Assembly (NCBI RefSeq): GCF_040049295.1
Contig: NZ_JBDZDQ010000002.1
Location: 186,001-250,000 of the forward strand
Direction of reading: 5' to 3'
DNA from: Sphingomonas sp. KR3-1
GTDB lineage: Bacteria > Pseudomonadota > Alphaproteobacteria > Sphingomonadales > Sphingomonadaceae
Length of the DNA stretch: 64,000 nucleotides
The notes under the pieces were generated by a model. That model made no database searches. It saw nothing but the letters and a program-made list of their open reading frames with translations, and was not told the origin of the DNA. Position 1 is the stretch's first letter. The number at the start of each line of letters is the position of its first letter. Shown piece after piece: positions 26,627 to 34,769 of the stretch. The translations under genes were made by a program, and so were the position numbers.

Positions 26627-27918
26627 TCTCCGCCGGGGGGCTGGAAGACACCGACCCCGGCCGGCGCAACATGTGGCTGCTCGTCCAGCTGCGCTGGATC
26701 GCGGTGGGCGGCCAGCTCGCCACGATCGGCTTCGTCCATTTCGTGATGGGCATCGACCTGCCGCTGATCCCGCTGTTCATGGCGCCGCTGGTGCTCGCGG
26801 GCATCAACCTCGGCACCTATCCGCTGCTCGACCGGCGCGACGCGATCACCAACTGGGAGCTGACCGTCGCGATGCTCGTCGACGTGGCCGCGCTCGCCTG
26901 GCAGCTCCACTTCACCGGCGGGCTGGCCAACCCCTTCGCCTCGCTGTTCCTGCTCCAGGTCGTCACCGGCGCGATGCTGCTCCAGCCCTGGTCGAGCTGG
27001 ACGATCGTCGGCGCCGCCGGCCTGTCGCTCATCGCCATCGCGATCAGCCCGGTGCCGCTCGACCTGCCGCCCGGCCTCAACGACCCGTTCCGGCTCTATC
27101 TCGGCGGCAGCCTGATCTGCTTCGCGCTGATCGCGGTGCTGCTGGTGCTGATGATCACCCGCATCGCCCGCAACCTGCGCGACGGCGACGCCGCGCTCGC
27201 CGAGGTGCGCCAGCGCGCGGCGGAGGAGGACCATATCGTCCGCATGGGCCTGCTCGCCACCGGCGCGGCGCACGAACTGGGCACGCCACTCTCCTCGCTC
27301 TCGGTGATCCTGGGCGACTGGCAGCGCATGCCGCGCGTCGCCGCCGACAAGGACATGGCGCAGGACGTGGCCGACATGCAGGCCGAGGTGGCGCGTTGCA
27401 AGACGATCGTCAGCGGCATCCTGCTCTCCGCCGGCGAGGCGCGCGGCATCGCGCCCGAATTCACCACGGTGCGCCGCTTCCTCGACGCGGTGGTCGCCGA
27501 ATGGCGGGCGAGCCGGCTGACCGGCACGCTCGACTATGCCGACGGGTTCGGGCCCGACGTGGCGATCGTCTCCGACCCGACGCTGCGCCAGGTGCTCGCC
27601 AATGTGATCGACAATGCCGTCGAGGCATCGCCCGACTGGGTGGGGGTAAGCTCGCTGCGCGACGGCGACGACCTGGTGATCGAAGTCGCCGATCGCGGCC
27701 CGGGCTTCGCGCCCGAGATGCTCGCCCATTTCGGCCAGCCCTATCGCTCGAGCAAGGGCAAGCCGGGCGGGGGGCTGGGGCTGTTCCTGCTCGTCAACGT
27801 GCTCAGGACGCTCGGCGGCACCGCCAGCGCCGAGAACCGGGCCGAGGGCGGCGCGCTGGTCCGCATCCGGCTGCCGCTTGACGCGATCGCCCGGGCGGCG
27901 GAGGAATCCAGGCCATGA
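26623..27918 (+). CDS. regB: Redox-sensing histidine kinase, RegB/PrrB/ActS type
   Basis: 431 aa. Six N-terminal membrane segments (residues ~15-185) include GGLANPFASLFLLQVVTGA, which matches the GGxxNPF quinone-sensing loop of RegB. The phospho-acceptor box GLLATGAAHELGTPLSSLSV contains His217. EVARCKTIVSGIL carries a Cys at the position of the redox-active Cys of RegB. ATP-binding motifs are DNAVEAS (N box), DRGPGF (G1) and GGGLGLFL (G2). It should sense the quinone/redox state and phosphorylate the partner encoded immediately downstream. Confidence 0.9.
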   Translation: MISAGGLEDTDPGRRNMWLLVQLRWIAVGGQLATIGFVHFVMGIDLPLIPLFMAPLVLAGINLGTYPLLDRRDAITNWELTVAMLVDVAALAWQLHFTGGLANPFASLFLLQVVTGAMLLQPWSSWTIVGAAGLSLIAIAISPVPLDLPPGLNDPFRLYLGGSLICFALIAVLLVLMITRIARNLRDGDAALAEVRQRAAEEDHIVRMGLLATGAAHELGTPLSSLSVILGDWQRMPRVAADKDMAQDVADMQAEVARCKTIVSGILLSAGEARGIAPEFTTVRRFLDAVVAEWRASRLTGTLDYADGFGPDVAIVSDPTLRQVLANVIDNAVEASPDWVGVSSLRDGDDLVIEVADRGPGFAPEMLAHFGQPYRSSKGKPGGGLGLFLLVNVLRTLGGTASAENRAEGGALVRIRLPLDAIARAAEESRP

Positions 27919-28448
27919 CCGGCTCCCGCAAGCTGCTGATCGTCGAGGATGACGAGGCCTTTGCCCGGACGCTGCGGCGCTCGTTCGAGCGGCGCGGCTA
28001 TCTGGTCGAGGTCGCGGCCAGCCATGAGGAGCTGGCGGTGCTGCTCGAACGCTTCCGCCCCGGCTTCGCGGTGGTCGACCTCAAGCTCGGCGGCGCATCG
28101 GGGCTGCTCTGCGTGCAGACGCTGCGCGCGATCGACGCCGACATGCGGATCGTCGTGCTGACCGGCTTCGCCAGCATCGCCACCGCGGTGGAGGCGATCA
28201 AGCTCGGCGCCTCCTACTATCTCGCCAAGCCCTCCAACACCGACGACATCGAGGCGGCGTTCGACCGCGAGGGCGGCGACCCCGACGCCCCGCTCGCCAG
28301 CCGGCCCTCGACGATCAAGACGGTGGAATGGGAGCATATCCACCAGACCTTGGTGGAGGCGGACTTCAACATCTCCGAGGCCGCGCGGCGGCTGGGGATG
28401 CACCGGCGGACGCTGGCGCGGAAGCTGGAGAAGCGGCAGCTGCGGTAG
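27915..28448 (+). CDS. regA: Response regulator, RegA/PrrA/ActR type
   Basis: 177 aa, ATG overlapping the regB stop. The receiver domain has LLIVEDDEAF (acidic pocket), VVDLKLGG with phospho-acceptor Asp55, VVLTGFAS and YYLAKPSN (Lys). A Fis-type helix-turn-helix closes the protein: NISEAARRLGMHRRTLARKLEKRQ, nearly the hallmark of RegA. It is the last gene of the operon. In other alphaproteobacteria RegA controls respiration and energy genes including terminal oxidases, so control of cyo is likely but inferred. Confidence 0.92.
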   Translation: MTGSRKLLIVEDDEAFARTLRRSFERRGYLVEVAASHEELAVLLERFRPGFAVVDLKLGGASGLLCVQTLRAIDADMRIVVLTGFASIATAVEAIKLGASYYLAKPSNTDDIEAAFDREGGDPDAPLASRPSTIKTVEWEHIHQTLVEADFNISEAARRLGMHRRTLARKLEKRQLR

Positions 28449-28780
28449 GGGTGGAGCGGCCGGCATTGGGCCGTAAGCGGACTGGCACATACTGGGCGAC
28501 CGACCGTGCCGAGCGGCCACTCATTCAATTATCTCGCGAACCGCCAAGATCCGATTTTCTCGACATGCACGGCAGCGTGAGCGCGTCCCAAAGAGATTTT
28601 TGGTATCGGCATCCACAGGTTCGAACCCTTCCCGCTCCAGACCATCAAACAAAAGCATTTTTTAACAAGAGCATAAGAGGCCAGTTCTTTGGATTGTGGA
28701 GCAGGTTTGTATGCCTGCGGTGATTGCGGTGGCAGACCTCACGGATTGCGTTGTGAAAGCCTCAACCGTACCACTGTCGA
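28449..28780. other. Gene-free left flank of low-GC island, with tRNA T-arm-like sequence
   Basis: 332 bases without a credible gene, with GC content falling from left to right. At 28619-28643 the text AGGTTCGAACCCTTCCCGCTCCA looks like the 3' part of a tRNA (GTTCGAA T-loop, then acceptor-like TCCCGCTCCA). The T-stem pairs poorly and no complete cloverleaf can be built. It may be a decayed attachment site of the island or chance. Confidence 0.3.
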
Positions 28781-30115
28781 ATGATCACACGGCTGGAAAT
28801 AAGCGGCTTCAAGACCTTTGAAGATTTCGAAGTGGATCTTCAGCCTTTCGCCGCGCTCGTGGGGCCGAATGCTAGCGGAAAATCCAATCTGTTTGACGCG
28901 TTGCGCTTCGTGTCCCTCTTGGCGAAGCACGACATCCGACACGCAATGCAGGGCCTGAGGGGTGAGCCGGAGGAATTGTTTCGGCGAACGCCTGAGGGCG
29001 CGGCAGATAGAATGATCTTCGCCGTCGAGGTACTTGTTCCTCGAAGGGGATCAGATGCGTTCGGCACCGAGTACGACGTTCCCGCCCAAAGGCTGCGTTA
29101 TGAGCTTGAACTAGGCATCCTCATGGGCCGCGACGGAATGCCTAGGCGGGTCCAGGTGGTTCGAGAATTTTGTAGGCCGATAGCGAAGAGCGAGGACAAA
29201 GCTCGGGCCTTTCTCAGATCCATCAAGATCAACTACACTCGAGTTTCCCCTTTCATAAGAATGAATGAGGAAAAGGACGCAATTGAGGTGAGGCAGGACG
29301 GGCGGCAAAAGCACGGTCGCCCTGTCACACTATCATTGAAAGAGGCTTCTCGCACCGCTCTTTCGACGATCACGACCGCCGAGTTTCCGCACCTTTATGC
29401 GGTCCGTGAAGCACTCTCCAATATCAGCTTCCTGGAAATTAATCCGCAAGCTGCGAGGTTGGACAACGACAGATTTGATGAGCCTCGCCTCAAGCCAGAC
29501 GCTTCGAACCTGGCGGCTGTTCTCGCACGTTTGAAAGAGGAGACAGGTAGTCAAAACCGTCCCGATGGCGCTTTGGCTGACATTGCCGCTGATTTGGCAT
29601 CGCTGATCCCGTCGGTGTTGCGGCTGGAGAGCCTCAGCGACGTCGCGCAGCGTCAGTACGCATACAACATCTGTTTCACTGACGATTTGTCATTCAGCTC
29701 TCGCGTTATTTCCGATGGGACGCTTCGCTTGCTGGCGTTGCTAACCCTCCTCAATGATCCCGAGCGGCAAGGGACCCTTTGCTTCGAAGAGCCAGAAAAT
29801 GGCGTCCATGAGGGACGCATTCCGGCGCTGGTCCAGTTTTTGCGGCAATCTGCGGTTGTTTCAGACGATCCTGAAATTCCGTCCTTTCAAGTATTGATAG
29901 CCACCCATTCACCCAAGGTTATGGCCTGCCTGAAGGATCATGAAATTGTCGCGGCTGACGTTGTGTCAATTGTCGGACCTCACACAAAGAAGCGAACCGT
30001 TCGAACGCGGATGCGGACGGGCGTTCAACCGCTAGGAGACCTTTACGATCCCGAGCGCCATTTGGTACGCGCGGAGATTGAAACACTCCTGCAACGCTCC
30101 GTCGACGCAGCATGA
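28781..30115 (+). CDS. AAA-family ATPase of a putative two-gene defence system
   Basis: 444 aa. Walker A is LVGPNASGKSNLFDAL (residues 27-42). An SMC/RecF-like signature ISDGTLRLLALLTLL precedes Walker B TLCFEEPENGVHEG (catalytic Glu near 335), and an H-loop IATHSPKVM follows. The layout is that of AAA_21/AAA_15-type, OLD-like ATPases without an attached nuclease domain. Codon use differs from the neighbours, with frequent AGA, TCA, ATT and TTG, and GC is clearly lower, indicating transfer. It overlaps the DUF4276 gene by four bases. Such ATPase plus TOPRIM-like pairs (as in AbiL, RloAB and PARIS-type systems) act in phage defence. Function here is inferred from architecture and context. Confidence 0.8.
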   Translation: MITRLEISGFKTFEDFEVDLQPFAALVGPNASGKSNLFDALRFVSLLAKHDIRHAMQGLRGEPEELFRRTPEGAADRMIFAVEVLVPRRGSDAFGTEYDVPAQRLRYELELGILMGRDGMPRRVQVVREFCRPIAKSEDKARAFLRSIKINYTRVSPFIRMNEEKDAIEVRQDGRQKHGRPVTLSLKEASRTALSTITTAEFPHLYAVREALSNISFLEINPQAARLDNDRFDEPRLKPDASNLAAVLARLKEETGSQNRPDGALADIAADLASLIPSVLRLESLSDVAQRQYAYNICFTDDLSFSSRVISDGTLRLLALLTLLNDPERQGTLCFEEPENGVHEGRIPALVQFLRQSAVVSDDPEIPSFQVLIATHSPKVMACLKDHEIVAADVVSIVGPHTKKRTVRTRMRTGVQPLGDLYDPERHLVRAEIETLLQRSVDAA

Positions 30116-30768
30116 CTTACCTCAGTTGGGCGGCCATGCACGAGGGGGCAACTGATCAAGCTTACTTTGACATCGTCATTCCGCTTCTGATGGAAGACCT
30201 CGTACGCGCGAGGGGGGTTCGCAATGTCACCGTGCCTCTGGCTTCAGCGATTGATCTTGGAAAGTCCAGTAGAGCGGTGGCTGACGTCGCCGAGGAACTG
30301 TGCCGGGAGCGCGATGCTTTCCACATCGCCTTCATACACGCTGATACCGGCGGCCGGGCTCTGGAAGCCAATATGGGGCATCGATCTGAAGCGTACCGGC
30401 ACGCGGCATTTGAGTTGTGCGGGTTTCCTCTAGAGCGTTGCGTAATCATCGCTCCGCGTCATGAGACCGAAGCATGGATGCTTGCGGACCGGGAAGCAGT
30501 CGGCGGGGCATTGGGATACAACGGTGACTTGGGCGCGCTGGGTCTGCCTGCAGATGCGCGCGAGGCTGAGCGACTTGTTGACCCAAAAGCCACCCTCAAC
30601 CGGGCGATTAGTGAGGTGCGGGGGAGGAGGTCTCCGCCTGACGTGCATCAAATAATTCCCGCCATCGCTCAGCGGCAAAGGCTGGATAGGTTAAGAGCCT
30701 CCGCATCCTTTCGAAGATTCGAAGACGAACTAGCGCGCGCGATGATCGGGTTGGGCTGCATTCAGTAG
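30112..30768 (+). CDS. DUF4276-family, TOPRIM-like protein (probable defence effector)
   Basis: 218 aa overlapping the ATPase stop (ATGA). The family pattern of acidic residues is present: HEGATDQAYFD (Glu11), FIHADTGG (Asp78) and APRHETEAWMLAD (Glu118/Glu120, Asp126). These fit the metal-binding site of a TOPRIM-type nuclease fold. DUF4276 proteins are usually coupled to an AAA ATPase, as here, and are considered the nuclease or effector half. Low GC and atypical codons match the ATPase. Catalytic activity is not demonstrated, and TOPRIM-like RloB-type relatives are an alternative family. Confidence 0.75.
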   Translation: MTYLSWAAMHEGATDQAYFDIVIPLLMEDLVRARGVRNVTVPLASAIDLGKSSRAVADVAEELCRERDAFHIAFIHADTGGRALEANMGHRSEAYRHAAFELCGFPLERCVIIAPRHETEAWMLADREAVGGALGYNGDLGALGLPADAREAERLVDPKATLNRAISEVRGRRSPPDVHQIIPAIAQRQRLDRLRASASFRRFEDELARAMIGLGCIQ

Positions 30769-31101
30769 GGCCCGCATTCGAGCTTAAAAAAGAGCAGCGC
30801 CAAAAGGCCAGCTTCTCTAAGCGTTGGATCGCAGCGCGGCCCGGCTTGGAGCACTCCGCGTTGTCGTCAGCGGTCGGGCCGCTTCCCGGTAATGGTTGTA
30901 AATGCGGTATGAATGAACAGCAGTTTTAGGGGTCGCCGCAGGCGGGGCCGAATGACCGAAATTAGGGCGCAAAGCCGGCTTGGCTATCCCCCCATTCAAA
31001 ATCATCACGTCTAATTGATCCACACCTTGGGGCGCCCTAGCCGAAATACGGCTACCTCCTATATACTCCGTCATCCGCCCGGGGGCCGAAAGGAACGTGC
31101 C
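30769..31101. other. Gene-free right flank of the low-GC island
   Basis: 333 bases with no supported gene. An A-run followed by an imperfect stem (GAGCAGCGCC...GGCCAGCTTCTC, 30790-30818) could terminate minus-strand transcription. A small hairpin TAGCCG-AAATA-CGGCTA lies at 31038-31054, just upstream of the next gene. No integrase, transposase or clear direct repeat marks the island boundary. Confidence 0.4.
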
Positions 31102-31503
31102 ATGAAGAAGATCTCGATCGCTTTGCTCGGCGCGAGCTTGCTTGCAGCGCTGCCCGCCGCCGCGCAGGACAACGCCAAGGGCGAGGCCGAGCTTGCCAAG
31201 GCCATTGCCGGGCGCACTGCCGGCAAGCCGGTGGACTGCATCTTCCAGCGCGACATCCGCTCGGCGCGGATCATCGACGGGACCGCGATCGTCTATGAGA
31301 TGAACGGCGGCCTGCTCTATGTGAACCGTCCGCGCAGCGGCGCCTCGTCGCTCGACTGGAACAACATCATGGTCACCGACACGCATTCGTCGCAGCTGTG
31401 CAGCATCGACACGGTGAAGCTGATCGACAGCGGCATGCGCATGCCGGTGGGCTGGGTGGGGCTGGGCGACTTCGTGCCCTATCCGCGGCCGCCCAAGGGC
31501 TGA
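31102..31503 (+). CDS. Exported protein of unknown function
   Basis: 133 aa, ATG 31102 with AAGGA eight bases upstream. Signal peptide at residues 1-21 (LLAALPAAAQDNA). The mature domain has two Cys (VDCIFQRDIRSARIIDGTAIVYEM and SSQLCSIDTVKLID) that could form a disulfide, and a C-terminal PRPPKG tail. I recognise no family, though similar short Cys-containing exported proteins are common in sphingomonads. Its GC and codon use match the chromosome again, marking the end of the island. Confidence 0.75.
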   Translation: MKKISIALLGASLLAALPAAAQDNAKGEAELAKAIAGRTAGKPVDCIFQRDIRSARIIDGTAIVYEMNGGLLYVNRPRSGASSLDWNNIMVTDTHSSQLCSIDTVKLIDSGMRMPVGWVGLGDFVPYPRPPKG

Positions 31504-31603
31504 GCCTGGCCGCTTGCATGCCGGCGCGCGGCTGAGCGCGCCCGGCATGCGGGATCGCCCGCGCTGCTCCGTCCCGACATAAAGCCGTTGTCGGGTGGTG
31601 ATC

Positions 31604-33196
31604 ATGCCGCGTACCCCAGCCCGGGCCTGGGCCGAGTTTCCGCATTTCGAGCCGCTGCACCTCGTCGCGCCGCCGCAGCCGGTCTGGACGGCGCGGCTCG
31701 CGCTGGCGACGCGGAGCTGGGCGACCAATCCCGCGCTGCTCGCCGCGCTGCTACTGGTCGTCGCGATCGCGGCGCGGGCGGCGCAGTTCGGCAACCCGGT
31801 GGTGCAGGTCGACGACGAGTTCTACCTGCTGACCGGCGACCGGATGCTCCACGGGGCGCTGCCCTATGTCGACATCTGGGACCGCAAGCCGATCGGGCTG
31901 TTCCTGATCTATGCCGCGATCCGCCTGCTCGGCGGGGCGGGAGTGCTGCAATACCAGCTCGTCGCGACGCTGTTCGCCGTGGCGACGGCGCTGGTGATCG
32001 CGCGGATCGCGCGGCAGGTGGCGAGCCCGCACGGCGCGGCTGCGGCGGGGGTGGTCTATATCCTCGCGCTCGGCGTGTTCGGCGGCGAGGGCGGCCAGTC
32101 GCCGGTGTTCTACAACCTGTTCGTCGCGCTCGCCGCCTGGACGATGACCGCCGTGGCGCGCCGGAGCGACTTCGGGGCGCGCGGCTTCGGGCTGGGCCTG
32201 CTGGCGATGCTGCTCGTCGGCGCGGCGATGCAGGTGAAGTACAGCGCGGTGTTCGAGGGGCTGTTCTTCGGGCTGGCGCTGCTGTGGCTGGGGCGGGAGC
32301 GCGGCGTGGCGCCGGGCGTGCTGCTGGCGATGGGCGCGGGCTGGGTGGCGGCGGCGCTGCTGCCGACGCTAGCGGCCTGGGGCAGCTACGCCGCGATCGG
32401 GCAGGGCGATGCGTTCGTCCAGGCCAATTTCCTGTCGATCCTCGACCGCGGCTCTGACGGCGTGGGCATCACGCTGAAGCGGCTCGGCTGGATGCTGCTT
32501 GCCCTCGCGCCGCTCGCGGTCGCCGCCGGGCTGGGGTGCGGGATGCTGCGTTCGGCGCAGGAGGATGTCCGCCGGCTGCTCCAGGGCTGGGCGATCGCGG
32601 CGATCGGCGGCGTGCTGATCTTCGGCACCTATTTCGACCATTATGCGCTGCCGCTGCTCGTGCCGCTCTGCGTGCTCGCCGCTGCCTGGTTCGGCGACGG
32701 TGCGGGCGGGCTGGTGATCGCCTCGGCGCGCAGCCGGTGGCGGATTCCCGGCGGCGCGGCGGTGATGCTGCTGCTCGGCGCGGTGTCGCTGTGCATCGTC
32801 AACGACAACCGCCGCGACCGGGGCTGGGGGCCGCAGATGGAGCGGGTGGCGGACTATCTCCGGCCGCGGCTGCACGACTGCCTCTATGTGTTCGACGGCG
32901 AGCCTTCGCTCTACCGGCTGACCGGCAGCTGCCTGCCGACGCGCTGGCCGTTTCCCGCCCACCTCGCGCTGGGGCGCGAGTCGCGGGCGCTCGGCGTCGA
33001 TCCGCTGGTCGAGGTGCGGCGGATCATGGCGGCGCGCCCGCAATTCGTTGTCGCCAGCACGCCCGACGCGGAGGGGCTGACGCCCGCGGTGCTCGGCCAT
33101 GTGCGCGGGGTGCTGGCGCGCGACTATGTGCCCGTGCTGGCGGTGCCGGTGGGCAATCGCAGCCGGATCGTCTATCGGCGGCGCCCCGGTGCCTGA
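31604..33196 (+). CDS. Multi-spanning membrane glycosyltransferase (GT39/PMT-ArnT-like)
   Basis: 530 aa from ATG 31604; a GTG at 31595 is possible. After a cytosolic N-terminus come about ten hydrophobic segments. The first periplasmic loop reads NPVVQVDDEFYLLTGDRMLHGALPYVDIWDRKPIGLF. The Asp-Asp/Glu pair and DxKPP-like WDRKPIGL motif are hallmarks of polyprenyl-phosphate-dependent GT-C enzymes of the PMT/ArnT type. The C-terminal ~150 residues form a soluble domain (LHDCLYVFDGEPSLYRLTGSCLPTRWPFPAH). It should transfer a sugar from a lipid carrier in the periplasm. Acceptor unknown; a GT2 that could make the lipid-linked donor is encoded at 37385. Confidence 0.75.
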   Translation: MPRTPARAWAEFPHFEPLHLVAPPQPVWTARLALATRSWATNPALLAALLLVVAIAARAAQFGNPVVQVDDEFYLLTGDRMLHGALPYVDIWDRKPIGLFLIYAAIRLLGGAGVLQYQLVATLFAVATALVIARIARQVASPHGAAAAGVVYILALGVFGGEGGQSPVFYNLFVALAAWTMTAVARRSDFGARGFGLGLLAMLLVGAAMQVKYSAVFEGLFFGLALLWLGRERGVAPGVLLAMGAGWVAAALLPTLAAWGSYAAIGQGDAFVQANFLSILDRGSDGVGITLKRLGWMLLALAPLAVAAGLGCGMLRSAQEDVRRLLQGWAIAAIGGVLIFGTYFDHYALPLLVPLCVLAAAWFGDGAGGLVIASARSRWRIPGGAAVMLLLGAVSLCIVNDNRRDRGWGPQMERVADYLRPRLHDCLYVFDGEPSLYRLTGSCLPTRWPFPAHLALGRESRALGVDPLVEVRRIMAARPQFVVASTPDAEGLTPAVLGHVRGVLARDYVPVLAVPVGNRSRIVYRRRPGA

Positions 33197-33275
33197 GCTC
33201 CTTTCCGCCGCCGCAATTATGCCATCGCGCAGCCAAGGCTTGGCAAGAGAAGCGCACAATGCTTTGGCCGACGGC

Positions 33276-33788
33276 ATGATCGCAACCTCGCCGACCAGCG
33301 GCCTCCAGCGCGTGCTCGAGAACGAGCGGCCGCGGCTGCTTCGTTTCCTCGCCGCGCGCGGGGCGGGGGACGATGCCGAGGACGTGCTCCAGGATCTGTG
33401 GCACAAGCTCGCCGGCGCCGAGGCGCGGCCGGTGGCGGATCCGGTCTCCTACCTGTTCCGCGCGGCCGAGAATGTGCTGCGCGACCGCCAGCGCGCCGCG
33501 ATCAGCCGCGGCCGGCGCCAGCATGAATGGCAGGACCTCGCCGCGGGCGACTCGGCGCCCGAGGGCGAGCGCGTGCTGATCGCGCGCGAGCGGCTGCGCG
33601 AGGCCGAGGCGACTCTGCTTGCGCTCGGGCCGCGAGTCGATCAGGTTTTCCGGCGCTATCGGCTCGAGGGGCACGGGCAGGCAGCGATCGCTCGCGACAT
33701 GGGGATAAGCTTGAGCTCGGTGGAGAAGGATCTGCAAAAGGCCTATCGGGCCATTGCCGAGCTGAAGGGCAAGTTCGATGCGGAATGA
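33276..33788 (+). CDS. ECF sigma factor, FecI type
   Basis: 170 aa from ATG 33276 (an upstream ATG at 33219 is possible). The sigma-2 region is LLRFLAARGAGDDAEDVLQDLWHKL, and the sigma-4 helix-turn-helix is GHGQAAIARDMGISLSSVEKDLQKAYRAI. A FecR-type antisigma gene follows after 33 bases, then a TonB receptor with a signalling domain. This is the classic surface-signalling order, so the sigma factor should switch on the receptor operon when the receptor binds its ligand. Confidence 0.88.
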   Translation: MIATSPTSGLQRVLENERPRLLRFLAARGAGDDAEDVLQDLWHKLAGAEARPVADPVSYLFRAAENVLRDRQRAAISRGRRQHEWQDLAAGDSAPEGERVLIARERLREAEATLLALGPRVDQVFRRYRLEGHGQAAIARDMGISLSSVEKDLQKAYRAIAELKGKFDAE

Positions 33789-33821
33789 GCGCATCGGCTC
33801 CGTCCTGAGGGCGAGGTGGGC

Positions 33822-34769
33822 ATGAACGGGGTTTCGCAAGACATCGCAGAGGATGCCCGCAACTGGGTGATCCGGCTGCAGGATACGGCATTTGCCGATT
33901 GGGACGCGTTCGCCGACTGGCTCGAGCGCGATCCCGCGCACCTGGCTGCCTACAATGTCGCGATCGAGACCGACGATGCGATGGCCGCGCTGTTCCGCAC
34001 CGCGCCGTCGGCGGACGAGCCGGTGCAGGACCTCGAGCCGGTCGCGCGGCCGCAGCGGCGGCTCGCCTGGATCTCGGGCGGCGCGGTGGCGGCGGCGCTG
34101 GCGCTGATCGTCGGCTGGACGAGCCTGAGCGGGCCGGCCGCGCAGCATTATGCCACCGGCCCCGGCGAGCGCCGCGAAGTCGCGCTGGCCGATGGCTCGA
34201 AGATGATCCTCAACGGCGCCACCCAGGTCGCGCTGGTCGACAAGCGCGAGGCCGAGCTGGTCGCGGGCGAGGCGCTGTTCGAAGTGCGCCACGACGCGGC
34301 GCATCCCTTCATCGTCAAGACCGGCGACGCGGTGCTGCAGGACGCGGGCACGGTGTTCAACGTGGTGCGCGACGAGAGCGGGCTGCGCGTCTCGGTGGCC
34401 GAGGGCGCGGTGATCTACCAGCCCCAGGCCGACGCGGTGCGGCTGTCGCCCGGCGACGCGCTCAGCGTGCCGGCCGCCGGCAAGCCCGAGGTGACGCGCA
34501 CGCTCGCCGCCGATGTCGGCAGCTGGCGCGGCGGGCAGCTGGTCTATCGCAACGTCTCGCTCGAGCGGGTGGCGGCCGACGTGTCGCGCAATCTCGGCAT
34601 CCCGGTCCGCGCGGGCAGGGGCGCGGGCGACATCGCCTTCACCGGCACGATCTCGACCCAGGGCGGCCCCGGCGCGGTGATCGAGCGCATCGCGGCGCTC
34701 ACCGGCACCCGGGCGACGCGCGCCGGCAAGGGCTGGACGCTGGACGCGATCAACGGTGCGCCGCGCTGA
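33822..34769 (+). CDS. FecR-type antisigma regulator
   Basis: 315 aa from ATG 33822. The cytosolic N-terminus has ARNWVIRLQDTAFADWDAFADWLERDPAHLAAYN, the FecR N-terminal motif that contacts the sigma factor. One transmembrane helix follows near 88-105 (SGGAVAAALALIVGWTSL). The periplasmic part contains GERREVALADGSKMILNGAT and the FecR domain, then a C-terminal STN-like short domain (LVYRNVSLERVAADVSRNLGIPV). It transmits the receptor signal to the sigma factor. It overlaps the receptor gene by 14 bases. Confidence 0.9.
   Translation: MNGVSQDIAEDARNWVIRLQDTAFADWDAFADWLERDPAHLAAYNVAIETDDAMAALFRTAPSADEPVQDLEPVARPQRRLAWISGGAVAAALALIVGWTSLSGPAAQHYATGPGERREVALADGSKMILNGATQVALVDKREAELVAGEALFEVRHDAAHPFIVKTGDAVLQDAGTVFNVVRDESGLRVSVAEGAVIYQPQADAVRLSPGDALSVPAAGKPEVTRTLAADVGSWRGGQLVYRNVSLERVAADVSRNLGIPVRAGRGAGDIAFTGTISTQGGPGAVIERIAALTGTRATRAGKGWTLDAINGAPR

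Noticed and set aside
28615..28691. Complete tRNA gene
   Set aside because: Only a T-loop-like and acceptor-like 3' part is seen. The T-stem mispairs and no D or anticodon arm can be built upstream.
28328..28723. Plus-strand open frame starting inside regA
   Set aside because: Most of it is an out-of-frame copy of regA, followed by non-coding island flank.
30817..31794. Minus-strand open frame across the island edge
   Set aside because: No start signal or domain; it overlaps the exported protein gene on the plus strand, which has a ribosome site and signal peptide.
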